From: SIG672 sp045580325
Lineage (GTDB): Bacteria; Bacillota; Clostridia; Oscillospirales; CAG-272
Length of the DNA: 64,000 nucleotides
Direction of reading: 5' to 3'
Assembly: GCA_045580325.1 (NCBI GenBank)
Contig: JAZNNR010000028.1
Span: 4,208-68,207, forward strand
The notes below the pieces were generated by a model, which was given only the letters and a program-made list of their open reading frames with translations, was not told the origin of the DNA and did not search any database. Position numbers and translations under genes: made by a program. Below are positions 25,333-34,588 of the stretch, in pieces; within the stretch, counting starts at the first letter, position 1, and the number at the start of each line of letters is the position of its first letter.

Positions 25333-26919
25333 TTAATTTTCTGTATTTGCGTGGCGCTCTGCGAGCTCTGCGTTCATCTTATCAAGGGTCTTCCTATCGA
25401 GATTGTAAATAAGAGCAAGACCGATGAACTGAAGCACTGCACTGAACATATAGAGTCCTGCAACGAGCCAGCACATATTATGAGCTGTCTCAGCTGTCTG
25501 TCCGATAGTTCCGTACTTGGAAACGTATCCGAGTGCACCCATAATAAGAAGCACCATAGAAGGACCTACGCCCTGAGCAAGCTTACGGAAGAAGGAATGG
25601 AGCGAATAAACCGTACCTTCCTCGCGTGTACCGAATTTCCATTCGTTATAGTCAATAGCATCGCCCATCATAGCCCATGATACGCAGGTGTAAACGCCCA
25701 TGCCCACACCGAATATAACAAGACCTATTAGATAAACGATAAGAGCTGTATCAGCATTTTTGATGGTCGGGAATACAAGCATAACTGCTCCGCCTACGAG
25801 CGAAACGACAGTTCCGAAAACAGAGGCTTCCTTTTTACCGTATTTCTTAACGATTTTGGTAATAAAGGGGATAAAGATGAACATAGGTAAGAAGCCTATC
25901 ATCTGGATAAGACCAGACATAGACGCTTTGTTGAAATAGGTTGCAAACATAATAGTATTTGCCGTAGTTGCGGCATTCATACCGAGGAACATACCCATAG
26001 CGGCAAGCGTAGCACCAACTGCGGGGCGGTTTCTCATAAATTTACCGAATGCCTTGACAACGTTGAATTTGGCGGTAGACTCATTTGTCTTGACCGTGTT
26101 TTCGTCAACGCGGACGGTAATAAGCTTTAACATAAGTATAAACGCAATAAATCCGATAACACCCATGATCAGCGCCGCCCAGAAAACTCTTTCGCCAAGA
26201 AGGACCTCAAGCTGTTTTCCTGTAAGCGGACTCAAAACTGCGTCGCCTTTTGCATATGCTTCGCCTGTTACAGGGTTTGCGTGGAATTTATCGGGGCTGA
26301 AAAGCTCCTCCGAGCCTTCGGGAATTTCGATTTTGTTAAGGAAGGATGTAGTTCCATCGTAAGTAACCTTTTTCCAAATGAGCATAGGAAGAATAATGCC
26401 GGGAAGAAGATTTCCTACCATAGATCCGATAGATCTCCAGGTAGAAAGCTGTGCTCTTTCGCCGACGTCGTCGGTAACGACCGAAAGCATTGAGCCGTAA
26501 GGTACGTTTGCTATTGTGTAGAATGCATCCCAAACGAGATAGCCTGCAACGAAGAGTATTGCCTTGACTACTACGGGAGCAGTCGGTATGGGAAGAAATA
26601 CAGCTGCGCCGCCAACGAGAAGTCCGCAAGCGCCGATAAGAATATAGGTCTTGAATTTGCCCATCTTGTATTTTCTTCTGTCGCTATCGATAAGTGAACC
26701 GATAAGCGGGTCGTTGACAGCATCCCATATCTGAACGATGAGAAGAAGTGCGGAGAGAAGTCCTGTTTCGAGCATCATAAATACGAGCCAGAACGTTTGG
26801 ACGGTACCTTTAAGCGAGAAGCTCATATTACAACCGAGGTCGCCGGCTGCATATGCAATCTTGTCGCGAATACCAAATTTGCGATGTCCGTTTGCATCAA
26901 GTTTCTTTTCTTTTTTCAT
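25333..26919 (-). CDS. GPH family sugar:cation symporter
   Basis: Major-facilitator protein of the glycoside-pentoside-hexuronide family, with 12 hydrophobic helices in about 528 aa. The N-terminus FGIRDKIAYAAGDLGCNMSF and the DAVNDPLIGSLIDS loop (GPH signature, near residue 70) are diagnostic. Substrates in the family include melibiose, glucuronides and xylosides. The start is the ATG at 26919, 8 bp after AGAGGA; an earlier in-frame ATG lacks a ribosome-binding site. A longish insertion with FSPDKFHANPVTGEAYAKGD sits between helices in mid-protein. Upstream of the GH2 gene, same direction. Confidence 0.9.
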   Translation of the reverse strand: MKKEKKLDANGHRKFGIRDKIAYAAGDLGCNMSFSLKGTVQTFWLVFMMLETGLLSALLLIVQIWDAVNDPLIGSLIDSDRRKYKMGKFKTYILIGACGLLVGGAAVFLPIPTAPVVVKAILFVAGYLVWDAFYTIANVPYGSMLSVVTDDVGERAQLSTWRSIGSMVGNLLPGIILPMLIWKKVTYDGTTSFLNKIEIPEGSEELFSPDKFHANPVTGEAYAKGDAVLSPLTGKQLEVLLGERVFWAALIMGVIGFIAFILMLKLITVRVDENTVKTNESTAKFNVVKAFGKFMRNRPAVGATLAAMGMFLGMNAATTANTIMFATYFNKASMSGLIQMIGFLPMFIFIPFITKIVKKYGKKEASVFGTVVSLVGGAVMLVFPTIKNADTALIVYLIGLVIFGVGMGVYTCVSWAMMGDAIDYNEWKFGTREEGTVYSLHSFFRKLAQGVGPSMVLLIMGALGYVSKYGTIGQTAETAHNMCWLVAGLYMFSAVLQFIGLALIYNLDRKTLDKMNAELAERHANTEN

Positions 26920-27053
26920 TGTCATTTCCTCTTTAATATTTATTTTGGGGAAGCGCCATATTATCAATATCATTATACTATCCGCAAATAAAAAAAGGTA
27001 GTACAAAATTCATCTGTTTTTGTATTATTTTCATTTTATTCTCAAATCTATTG

Positions 27054-27082
27054 TTGCAATTATCAAAATTATGTGCTATAAT
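27054..27082 (+). promoter_or_regulatory. Promoter of the AraC-uronate operon
   Basis: TTGCAA (27054-27059), 17-bp spacer ending in TGC (extended -10), TATAAT (27077-27082), about 58 bp before the araC-type ATG. Confidence 0.75.
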
Positions 27083-27140
27083 GTCATAGAAAAACGATAA
27101 ACTTATCCAAATTATATATTTTAACAAAACAGGAGTAATT

Positions 27141-28361
27141 ATGAACTACGAATACGACCTGAACTTCCTTTCAGATATTCTAAAAAAATGTCATATTCAT
27201 ACCGCTGTAATTTCTCCTCTTGATTCTGATAAGGCTTTACTTGACCCGCAGTTTATAAGCATCGTCGGTTTCAGATCCCAGATGAACGTAGGACAACTTC
27301 TCGGCGTTGTGGAAAGCAAAACAAAATACAAGCTCTCAAACGAGTTTAAGCTTCGTCATATCTGCATAAAGCTTCCCTTCTTAAGTGAGAAAAACATTCT
27401 TGTCATAGGTCCGTATCTTTCGGCACCGCTCTCGTCAAAGGATATTTTAGAGATCGGTGAGCGTGCAGAAATTCCACCTGCCGCACAGAAGCTACTAAGG
27501 GAATATTATTCGTCTGTACCGATACTTTCCGAAAACGATAAGATATTTGTTATGATAAACGCTTTTTGCGAGAGAATATGGCAGACTCAGTCGTTTGCCA
27601 TAGTCGAGCTGAGCAAAAGCTACGGCCCATCGGTACTTCAAAGCGACAGTGCCTCTCACAGCGGCGGATTTGACGAGGTTGAGGCTAATATAAAAATGAT
27701 GGAGATGCGTTACTCGTTTGAGAATGAGCTTATACGCGCGGTATCTCTCGGGCAGCAGCACAAGGAGCATCTTCTTGTAACACAGATAAATGAAAATATG
27801 TTCGAGAAGCGAACGACCGATCCTATCAGAAATGCAAAAAATTACTGTATTATTATGAACACCCTTTTACGTAAGGCTGCCGAGGATGGCGGAGTTCACC
27901 CCATATATATAGACCGCACCTCATCGAAATTTGCAGTCAGAATAGAGCTTATGCAGGATATAAATGCCTGTTCTTCTCTTATGAGAGAAATGTTTTCCTC
28001 GTACTGCCGCCTTGTATATAAGCATTCGATAAAGCGCTATTCGCCTATCGTGCAAAAAACGATACTTGTTATAGATTCGGATATATCCGCCGAGCTATCT
28101 CTCAAAACGCTGGCGCAAAAGCAGTGTATCAGCTCGGGATACCTTGCCTCGCTTTTCAAAAAGGAAACGGGCAAGACTGTTTCTGAGTATATAAAGGACA
28201 GGCGTATAGAGCACGCGATATACCTTCTTACTACCACCCATCTTCAGATACAGACGATAGCTCTGCACTGCGGAATAATGGACGTACAGTATTTTTCCAA
28301 GGTATTCAAAAAGAAAACGGGTAAAAATCCAAAGGAATTCCGCAGTACTTCCCGCCGATAA
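27141..28361 (+). CDS. AraC family regulator of glucuronide/uronate genes
   Basis: Regulator of 406 aa. The C-terminal 100 residues are an AraC-type double helix-turn-helix (SLKTLAQKQCISSGYLASLF and HCGIMDVQYFSKVFKKKTG with the terminal P-EFR). The N-terminal 300 residues form a sensor domain of unclear family. It is divergent from the transporter/GH2 operon and 37 bp upstream of uxaC in the same direction, so it most likely controls both arms. Inducer unknown; fructuronate or a glucuronide is an obvious guess. Confidence 0.9.
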   Translation: MNYEYDLNFLSDILKKCHIHTAVISPLDSDKALLDPQFISIVGFRSQMNVGQLLGVVESKTKYKLSNEFKLRHICIKLPFLSEKNILVIGPYLSAPLSSKDILEIGERAEIPPAAQKLLREYYSSVPILSENDKIFVMINAFCERIWQTQSFAIVELSKSYGPSVLQSDSASHSGGFDEVEANIKMMEMRYSFENELIRAVSLGQQHKEHLLVTQINENMFEKRTTDPIRNAKNYCIIMNTLLRKAAEDGGVHPIYIDRTSSKFAVRIELMQDINACSSLMREMFSSYCRLVYKHSIKRYSPIVQKTILVIDSDISAELSLKTLAQKQCISSGYLASLFKKETGKTVSEYIKDRRIEHAIYLLTTTHLQIQTIALHCGIMDVQYFSKVFKKKTGKNPKEFRSTSRR

Positions 28362-28398
28362 GGATAAACAAAAATAACATACTATAAGGAGAACGTTT

Positions 28399-29793
28399 AT
28401 GACACGTTTTTTAGACAAAGACTTCCTTTTAAACACCGAAACCGCTCGAAAGCTCTATTTTGGAGTAGCTGCCGATCTCCCTATTATAGATTATCACTGC
28501 CACGTAAGTCCGCGTGAGATATACGAGGACAAGCGTTTTGAGAATATTACTGAAATATGGCTCGGTGGCGACCATTACAAGTGGCGGCTTATGCGTTCAC
28601 ACGGAATTGACGAGTACTATATCACGGGCGACGCTCCCGCAAAGGAAAAGTTTTTCAAATTTGCCGAGATGCTCCCGAGTGCAATAGGAAATCCTATGTA
28701 CCACTGGTGTCATCTTGAGCTGAAAAACTATTTCGGCTACGAGGGCACACTTTCGGGAAAAACAGCCGAAGAGGTCTGGACTCTTTGTAATGAAAAGCTA
28801 AAAAACATGAGTGCAAGGAGCATAATAACAGACAGCAACGTAGCCTTCATCGGTACGACCGACGATCCCATCGACTCGCTTGAATATCACAGGCTTCTCG
28901 CACAGGACAAGAGCTTTAAAACGGTAGTTGCCCCCTCCTTCCGACCTGACAAAGCATTAAATATCGACAAGGCGGGTTGGAAAGAATATATTGCAAGGCT
29001 ATCCGAGGTATCGGGCGTAGATATTAAGGATCTTCCCTCTCTTAAAGAGGCTCTGCGACTGAGAATTCACTTCTTTGCCGAAAACGGCTGCCGTGCAAGC
29101 GATCACGGTCTTGACAAAATGGTGTATGCAAAGGCACAGGAAAGCGAGATCAATGCGCTGATAACAAGAGGTCTTTCGGGAGAAAGCATAACCTCAGACG
29201 AAGCAGAGGCTCTCAAAACCGAGCTGCTCGTATTCTGCGCAAAGCAGTATGTAAAGCTCGGGTGGGTAATGCAGCTCCACTACAACTGTATGAGAAATCC
29301 GAACAGCAGAATGCTTGAAAAGCTTGGTGCAGACACAGGATTTGACTGTATCGGCCCCGATAACGGCTCGCGCAAGCTCGCATCACTTCTTGACAGACTC
29401 TACTCAGAAGACAGTCTGCCTAAAACGATCATATACAGCCTTGACGCGTCTGATAATTCGTTTATAGACACGCTTATAGGTGCTTTTCAAGGTACAGAGT
29501 GCCGCGGCAAGATCCAGCACGGAAGCGCTTGGTGGTTCAACGATAACAAAACAGGTATGCGAGATCAGCTTATAAGTCTTGCAAATCTCAGCCTTCTCGG
29601 AAATTTCGTAGGAATGCTCACCGACTCGAGAAGCTTCCTTAGCTACACCCGACACGAATATTTCCGCCGAATACTCTGCGCTCTTATAGGCGAGTGGGTG
29701 GAAAACGGCGAATATCCGAACGACGAGAGTACTCTTGCCGAGATCGTTGGCGGTATATGTTATAGCAACGCAAAAAATTATTTTGGATTATAA
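28399..29793 (+). CDS. uxaC: Glucuronate isomerase
   Basis: Uronate isomerase (464 aa): D-glucuronate to D-fructuronate, and usually galacturonate to tagaturonate. N-terminal DYHCHVSPREIYEDKRF holds two metal histidines; WLGGDHYKWRLMRSHGI and IGNPMYHWCHLEL are family blocks. AAGGAG Shine-Dalgarno before the ATG. Second gene of the operon, followed by uxuA after 25 bp. Confidence 0.97.
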   Translation: MTRFLDKDFLLNTETARKLYFGVAADLPIIDYHCHVSPREIYEDKRFENITEIWLGGDHYKWRLMRSHGIDEYYITGDAPAKEKFFKFAEMLPSAIGNPMYHWCHLELKNYFGYEGTLSGKTAEEVWTLCNEKLKNMSARSIITDSNVAFIGTTDDPIDSLEYHRLLAQDKSFKTVVAPSFRPDKALNIDKAGWKEYIARLSEVSGVDIKDLPSLKEALRLRIHFFAENGCRASDHGLDKMVYAKAQESEINALITRGLSGESITSDEAEALKTELLVFCAKQYVKLGWVMQLHYNCMRNPNSRMLEKLGADTGFDCIGPDNGSRKLASLLDRLYSEDSLPKTIIYSLDASDNSFIDTLIGAFQGTECRGKIQHGSAWWFNDNKTGMRDQLISLANLSLLGNFVGMLTDSRSFLSYTRHEYFRRILCALIGEWVENGEYPNDESTLAEIVGGICYSNAKNYFGL

Positions 29794-29818
29794 ATATTAT
29801 AAACAAGGAGAATAAACT

Positions 29819-30907
29819 ATGCCAATGAAAATGACGTTCCGATGGTATGGCGAGGGAAATGACCGCATAAAGCTGTCGGACATAAAGCAAATCCCCGGTG
29901 TTGACGGTATCGTTTGGGCACTTCATCACAAGATGCCCGGCGAAATCTGGGAAGTAGATGAGATCGCCGAGGTAAAGCGTCAGCTTGACGAGTACGGCTT
30001 TAATATGGACGTTGTAGAATCGGTGAACGTTCACGACGACATAAAGATCGGTCTGCCCTCTCGCGATGCTTACATCGAAAACTACAAGACCACGATCAGA
30101 AATCTCTCCAGATTTGGTGTAAAGGTCATCTGCTATAACTTTATGCCCATATTCGACTGGACGAGAAGCAATCTCTTCCACAGTGTTGGCGACGGCTCTA
30201 CCGCCCTTTTCTACGAGAAAAATATGATTCAGGACGATTACAACGCTATGGCAAAGTATATTCTCGACTTTACCGAGAGATATAATATGTCATTTCCCGG
30301 TTGGGAGCCCGAGAGAATGTCGAAGCTCGACGAGCTTTTCCGCGCCTACGAGGGTGTAGATCACGAAAAGCTTTGGGCAAACCTCAAATACTTCCTTGAG
30401 GCAATAATGCCCACCTGCCGCGAGTGCGATATTAAGATGGCAATACATATGGACGATCCGCCTTGGGATATTTTCGGACTTCCAAGACTGCTTATAAACG
30501 AAGAAAATATCGACAGATTTCTTAAAATGGTCGATGACGAGTATAACTGTCTTACGCTTTGCTCAGGAAGCCTTAACGCAGATCCGAGAAACAATGTTGC
30601 CGACATAGTTCGTAAACACTGCGACAGAATTGCATTTGCTCATATAAGAAACGTAAAGCATTTCGAAAACGGCGACTTCTCAGAGGCAAGCCACCGCGAC
30701 TGCGACGGAGATACCGGTATTCTTGAAATACTTAAAGCATATCACGACTGCGCCTACGAGGGATATATACGTCCCGATCACGGCAGACACCTTTGGGACG
30801 AGGGTCCCGGAAAGGTCCGCCCCGGCTACGGACTTTACGACCGTGCACTCGGCATTATGTATATGCTCGGTGTTTGGGATTACCTTGAAAAATTTGATAA
30901 GAAATAA
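29819..30907 (+). CDS. uxuA: Mannonate dehydratase
   Basis: UxuA (362 aa) removes water from D-mannonate to give 2-keto-3-deoxygluconate. Recognised by MTFRWYGEGNDRIKLSDIKQ at the start, GVDGIVWALHH, and the metal-site region MAIHMDDPPWDIFGLPR near residue 205. It precedes uxuB by 12 bp. Confidence 0.97.
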   Translation: MPMKMTFRWYGEGNDRIKLSDIKQIPGVDGIVWALHHKMPGEIWEVDEIAEVKRQLDEYGFNMDVVESVNVHDDIKIGLPSRDAYIENYKTTIRNLSRFGVKVICYNFMPIFDWTRSNLFHSVGDGSTALFYEKNMIQDDYNAMAKYILDFTERYNMSFPGWEPERMSKLDELFRAYEGVDHEKLWANLKYFLEAIMPTCRECDIKMAIHMDDPPWDIFGLPRLLINEENIDRFLKMVDDEYNCLTLCSGSLNADPRNNVADIVRKHCDRIAFAHIRNVKHFENGDFSEASHRDCDGDTGILEILKAYHDCAYEGYIRPDHGRHLWDEGPGKVRPGYGLYDRALGIMYMLGVWDYLEKFDKK

Positions 30908-30919
30908 GGAGAAAACGAT

Positions 30920-31765
30920 ATGATACAGCTTCCTATTAACATAGATTTCAGCGGAAAGGTCGTAGTTGTTACAGGCGCAGGTGGACTTATCTGCGGCGCT
31001 ATGGCAAGAGCATTTGCACAGTCTGGTGCCAAGGTTGCGGCGCTTGACCTCAATGAAGACGCTGTAAAGGCACTTGCAGACGAGCTTAAGGCAGAGGGAT
31101 TTATCTGCGAGGGATACAAGGCAAACGTGCTCGATCCCGAAGCTCTTGAAGAGGTACACAAGGCGGTACTTTCCGACCTTGGAGCGTGCGACATTCTCGT
31201 AAACGGTGCGGGAGGTAACAACCCCAGAGCGACAACGGACAACGAATATCAGCACGAGGCAAAGGAAGGGGGAAAATCCTTCTTTGATCTCGATGCGTCG
31301 GGCGTTGATTTCGTATTCAAGCTCAATTTCCAAGGAACGCTTCTTCCTACGCAGGTGTTTGCAAAAGATATGGTAGCAAAAAAAGCAGGGTGTATACTCA
31401 ACATATCCTCGATGAACGCTTATACTCCCCTTACGAAAATTCCCGCATATTCTGCGGCAAAGGCAGGTATATCAAACTTTACACAGTGGCTCGCGACTCA
31501 CTTCGCAGGTACGGGTATCCGCTGTAACGCTATTGCTCCCGGATTTCTTGTTTCCGCTCAAAACTACAAGCTTCTTTTTAACGAGGACGGGACACCTACC
31601 GCAAGAAGCGCAAAGATCCTTAAGGGCACACCTATGGACAGATTCGTTGATGCTTCCGAGCTTCTCGGGGGAACACTCTTCCTGTGCGACGACAGATCGG
31701 CATCGGCTATCACAGGCGTGGTCCTTCCCATCGACTGCGGATTTGCGGCTTATTCGGGCGTATAA
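30920..31765 (+). CDS. uxuB: Fructuronate reductase, SDR type
   Basis: Short-chain dehydrogenase (281 aa) with TGAGGLICGAMARAF NAD motif (residues 18-32), NGAGG, and the catalytic Ser and YSAAK. The SDR-type D-mannonate oxidoreductase replaces the larger polyol-dehydrogenase UxuB of E. coli in many Firmicutes. The position between uxuA and eda supports fructuronate to mannonate as the reaction. AAGGAG Shine-Dalgarno. Confidence 0.92.
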   Translation: MIQLPINIDFSGKVVVVTGAGGLICGAMARAFAQSGAKVAALDLNEDAVKALADELKAEGFICEGYKANVLDPEALEEVHKAVLSDLGACDILVNGAGGNNPRATTDNEYQHEAKEGGKSFFDLDASGVDFVFKLNFQGTLLPTQVFAKDMVAKKAGCILNISSMNAYTPLTKIPAYSAAKAGISNFTQWLATHFAGTGIRCNAIAPGFLVSAQNYKLLFNEDGTPTARSAKILKGTPMDRFVDASELLGGTLFLCDDRSASAITGVVLPIDCGFAAYSGV

Positions 31766-31794
31766 TCAAACTAAGATCAAAGGAGAATATAAAA

Positions 31795-32352
31795 ATGGAA
31801 AAATTTATTCCTGTTGTTGTAATTAAGGAACTTTCTGAAACAGACAAGATACTCACCGCTCTCAAAAACAGCGGTATAAACTGTGCGGAGATAACATTCC
31901 GTACCGCTTGCGCGGCAGAAGCTATCGAATATGCAGCTAAAAACTATCCCGATATGGAGATAGGCGCAGGTACGGTTATAAACGCCGAGCAGTGCGAGGC
32001 AGCTCTCAAAGCAGGTGCTACCTTTATCGTATCTCCCGGACTTTCTCCCGCTGTTGCCAAAATTTGCAACGAGAGAAATGTTCCCTACTATCCCGGATGT
32101 GTTACTCCCACAGAGATCATGGCGGCGCTTGAGCTTGGTATCACCACCGTCAAGTTCTTCCCTGCAAACATTTACGGCGGACTCAAGGCTCTCAAGGCTC
32201 TCTCCGCTCCCTTCCCGCAGGTGAAATTTATTCCCACGGGCGGAGTTGACAGAAGCAATATAGACGAATTTCTGGCTTTCGATAAGATAGCCGCTATCGG
32301 CGGCAGCTTCTTCGTAAAGGAAGCACTTGAAAAAATGGAGGAAGAAAAATGA
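31795..32352 (+). CDS. eda: KDPG/KHG aldolase
   Basis: Class I aldolase (185 aa) that splits 2-keto-3-deoxy-6-phosphogluconate into pyruvate and glyceraldehyde-3-phosphate. EITFRT (Glu/Arg), AGTVI, FIVSPGLSP, YPGCVTPTEIM and the Schiff-base lysine in TTVKFFPAN (about residue 123) are visible. Start at the ATG at 31795 with AAGGAG upstream. Overlaps kdgK by 4 bp. Confidence 0.96.
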   Translation: MEKFIPVVVIKELSETDKILTALKNSGINCAEITFRTACAAEAIEYAAKNYPDMEIGAGTVINAEQCEAALKAGATFIVSPGLSPAVAKICNERNVPYYPGCVTPTEIMAALELGITTVKFFPANIYGGLKALKALSAPFPQVKFIPTGGVDRSNIDEFLAFDKIAAIGGSFFVKEALEKMEEEK

Positions 32353-33371
32353 AAACTGTTATTACATTCGGCGAGCTTATGCTCCGTCTTGCACCCAACG
32401 GATATTACAGATTTTTCCAGAACGATCAGATGCAGGCCACCTTCGGCGGAGGCGAGGCTAACGTTGCCGTTTCGCTCGCAAATTACGGTCTGCACAGCAC
32501 ATACGTAACAAAGCTCCCCAAGCACGCTATCGGTCAGGCAGCTGTCGATTCTCTCCGCTACTTTGGTGTAGATACCGATGAGATCGTTCGCGGTGGCAAC
32601 AGAGTGGGCATTTATTTCCTTGAAAAAGGCGCGTCCCAGCGTGGCTCGGTCTGCATTTACGACCGTGCACATTCTGCAATCGCAGAGGCTTCCCCCTCTG
32701 ATTTTGATTGGGACAGCATTTTCGAGGGCGCAGATTGGTTCCACTTTACAGGAATCACACCCGCGCTCGGCGGCAATATGGTTGACATCTGTCTTGATGC
32801 CTGCAAGGCGGCAAAGACAAGAGGCGTTAAGATCTCCTGCGACCTCAACTATCGCGGCAAGCTCTGGACAAGAGATGAAGCAAGAGAGGCTATGACAAAG
32901 CTTTGTAAATACGTTGACGTTTGTATCTCCAACGAAGAGGATGCAAAGGACGTATTCGGCATAGAAGCTGAAAATACCGATATTTACGGCGGAAAGCTAA
33001 ATCACGAGGGATACAAATCGGTTGCAAAGCAGCTTGCTGACAAATTCGGATTTGAAAAGGTGGCTATCACCCTTCGTTCCTCTATCTCCGCAAACGATAA
33101 CGACTGGGCAGGTATGCTCTACGACGGTGAAAACTACTGCTTCTCGAAGTCCTACCATCTACACATCGTTGACCGCGTTGGCGGCGGCGACAGCTTTGGC
33201 GGCGGACTTATTTATGCGCTCCTTTCGGGCAAGGACACGCAGTCGGCAATCGAATTTGCAGTTGCGGCATCGGCACTCAAGCACTCGATCGAGGGCGACT
33301 ATAACCGCGTGAGCGTTGCCGAGGTGGAAAAGCTTGCAGGCGGCGACGGTTCGGGACGAGTTCAGAGATAG
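32349..33371 (+). CDS. kdgK: 2-keto-3-deoxygluconate kinase (PfkB family)
   Basis: Ribokinase/PfkB sugar kinase (340 aa). It has the GGGEANVAVSLANYG motif near residue 34 and the anion-hole DRVGGGDSFGGGLIYALL with the catalytic Asp near residue 280. Position after eda, with ATGA overlap, assigns it to KDG phosphorylation. It completes the set uxaC-uxuA-uxuB-eda-kdgK. Confidence 0.94.
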   Translation: MKTVITFGELMLRLAPNGYYRFFQNDQMQATFGGGEANVAVSLANYGLHSTYVTKLPKHAIGQAAVDSLRYFGVDTDEIVRGGNRVGIYFLEKGASQRGSVCIYDRAHSAIAEASPSDFDWDSIFEGADWFHFTGITPALGGNMVDICLDACKAAKTRGVKISCDLNYRGKLWTRDEAREAMTKLCKYVDVCISNEEDAKDVFGIEAENTDIYGGKLNHEGYKSVAKQLADKFGFEKVAITLRSSISANDNDWAGMLYDGENYCFSKSYHLHIVDRVGGGDSFGGGLIYALLSGKDTQSAIEFAVAASALKHSIEGDYNRVSVAEVEKLAGGDGSGRVQR

Positions 33372-33394
33372 AACAAAGAAATAAAGATAAATAT

Positions 33395-33421
33395 TGCGTT
33401 GTTTCCTTTCGGACACAACGC
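33395..33421 (+). terminator. Hairpin after kdgK
   Basis: GCGTTGT (33395-33401) and ACAACGC (33415-33421) with inner TCC/GGA pairs. No T run follows, so it may stabilise the mRNA 3' end rather than terminate. Confidence 0.45.
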
Positions 33422-33486
33422 GTCGATATAGATCCGCTTACGCGGATTTATATAATATTGAGCCGAATGTGCGAGACATATCGACG
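33421..33486. repeat. 66-bp palindromic intergenic element
   Basis: Terminal 9-bp inverted repeats CGTCGATAT (33421-33429) and ATATCGACG (33478-33486) enclose a second hairpin ATCCGC-TTAC-GCGGAT (33432-33447). It lies between convergent operons. It has no coding potential and looks like a small structured repeat or MITE-like unit. Confidence 0.5.
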
Positions 33487-33494
33487 TAACAAAA

Positions 33495-33530
33495 AAGGAG
33501 TATGAACAAAATGTTCGTACTCCTTATATT
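33495..33530. terminator. Bidirectional terminator between uronate and lyase operons
   Basis: Thirteen-bp stem AAGGAGTATGAAC (33495-33507) with GTTCGTACTCCTT (33513-33525); T runs on both strands (six T on the reverse). Confidence 0.85.
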
Positions 33531-33586
33531 TTTCGACAGGCAAACCTGCTTCTTTTGCTTATATAAGCTCAAAGACCTACCACACC

Positions 33587-34588
33587 TCACGCCATTGTTT
33601 CCAGCATTTTTTCGGTAACTTCATATCGCGTGGACTTGCCCGAGAGGTATGATTCACATTCATACAGCATATATTCTCCCATTCTTGCCACTTCATCTCC
33701 CGCGCTTCCTGCGATATGCGGCGTCAGCAGACAGTTGGGTAAGGTATAAAAGGGGTGATCCTCTATAGGAGGCTCGGGATAGGTTACGTCAAGAAGCGCG
33801 GTCAGATCGGGACGCTCAACAAGAATGCAAGCAAGATCATCCTCAACAACCTGCGCGCCGCGTCCTGTGTTAATAAAGACGGCGTTTTCTCTCATACGGC
33901 AGAACAGATCGTAATTCAGCATTCCTTTGGTTTGCTCGTTGTTTGCCAGATGATTGGAAACCACAAATGCTCTATCAAACAGCTCAGTAAGCTGGCACTT
34001 CTCCACGCCGAGCTCTTTTGCTTTTTCGTCCGATAAAAACGGGTCGAATACAAGCACGTTTAATCTGTACTGCTTCAACATTTCTATAACGCGCTTGCCA
34101 ATCATTCCCGCGCCGATAATACCGATCGTTTCTCCGTAATTCCCTTTGCATTTTTTAAAGGCTTCACCAGCAGAGCTATGTCCCTCGGTATGATAGATTC
34201 GGCTTGTCAAAAAATATCCCTTGTTAGCAAGGATTATCTGTGCCACAGTCATCTCCGCTACAGGAACTGCATTTGCCGCCCACGCAGAAAAGACCTTGAC
34301 TCCGCAATTCAGGAATGGACGAGCGAATGTTTGTACTGTGCCAGCACCGTAAAATACGCATTTTAAGGAAGGAAAACAGCCCTTGATCTCATCTTCCGTA
34401 AATTCGGGCATTCCCCATGTAGAAAAAACAATCTCGACATTTCCAAATAACGCAGGCTCAGAGAGAATATCTGCTTTGTTATATATCTTTTTTTCGATTT
34501 TCGTCAGCTTCTGCAGTTCACAAACGACTTTGTCATCATATACGCTAAATATTTTATCTGTTCTTTCACAAAGAAATATTGCTTTCAT
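33587..34588 (-). CDS. D-2-hydroxyacid dehydrogenase
   Basis: NAD-dependent D-isomer 2-hydroxyacid dehydrogenase family protein (333 aa). Visible: Rossmann motif IGIIGAGMIGKRVIEML near residue 135, INTGRGAQVVEDDL (catalytic Arg region), and LTPHIAGSAGDE with the catalytic His. Usual reaction: reduction of a 2-keto acid. Last gene of a six-gene operon; its ATG overlaps the preceding stop by 4 bp. Substrate unknown; a 2-keto sugar acid from the pathway is likely. Confidence 0.9.
   Translation of the reverse strand: MKAIFLCERTDKIFSVYDDKVVCELQKLTKIEKKIYNKADILSEPALFGNVEIVFSTWGMPEFTEDEIKGCFPSLKCVFYGAGTVQTFARPFLNCGVKVFSAWAANAVPVAEMTVAQIILANKGYFLTSRIYHTEGHSSAGEAFKKCKGNYGETIGIIGAGMIGKRVIEMLKQYRLNVLVFDPFLSDEKAKELGVEKCQLTELFDRAFVVSNHLANNEQTKGMLNYDLFCRMRENAVFINTGRGAQVVEDDLACILVERPDLTALLDVTYPEPPIEDHPFYTLPNCLLTPHIAGSAGDEVARMGEYMLYECESYLSGKSTRYEVTEKMLETMA

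Noticed and set aside
28362..28398. Separate promoter for uxaC
   Set aside because: The 37-bp gap has only a ribosome-binding site; uxaC is most simply co-transcribed with the AraC gene.
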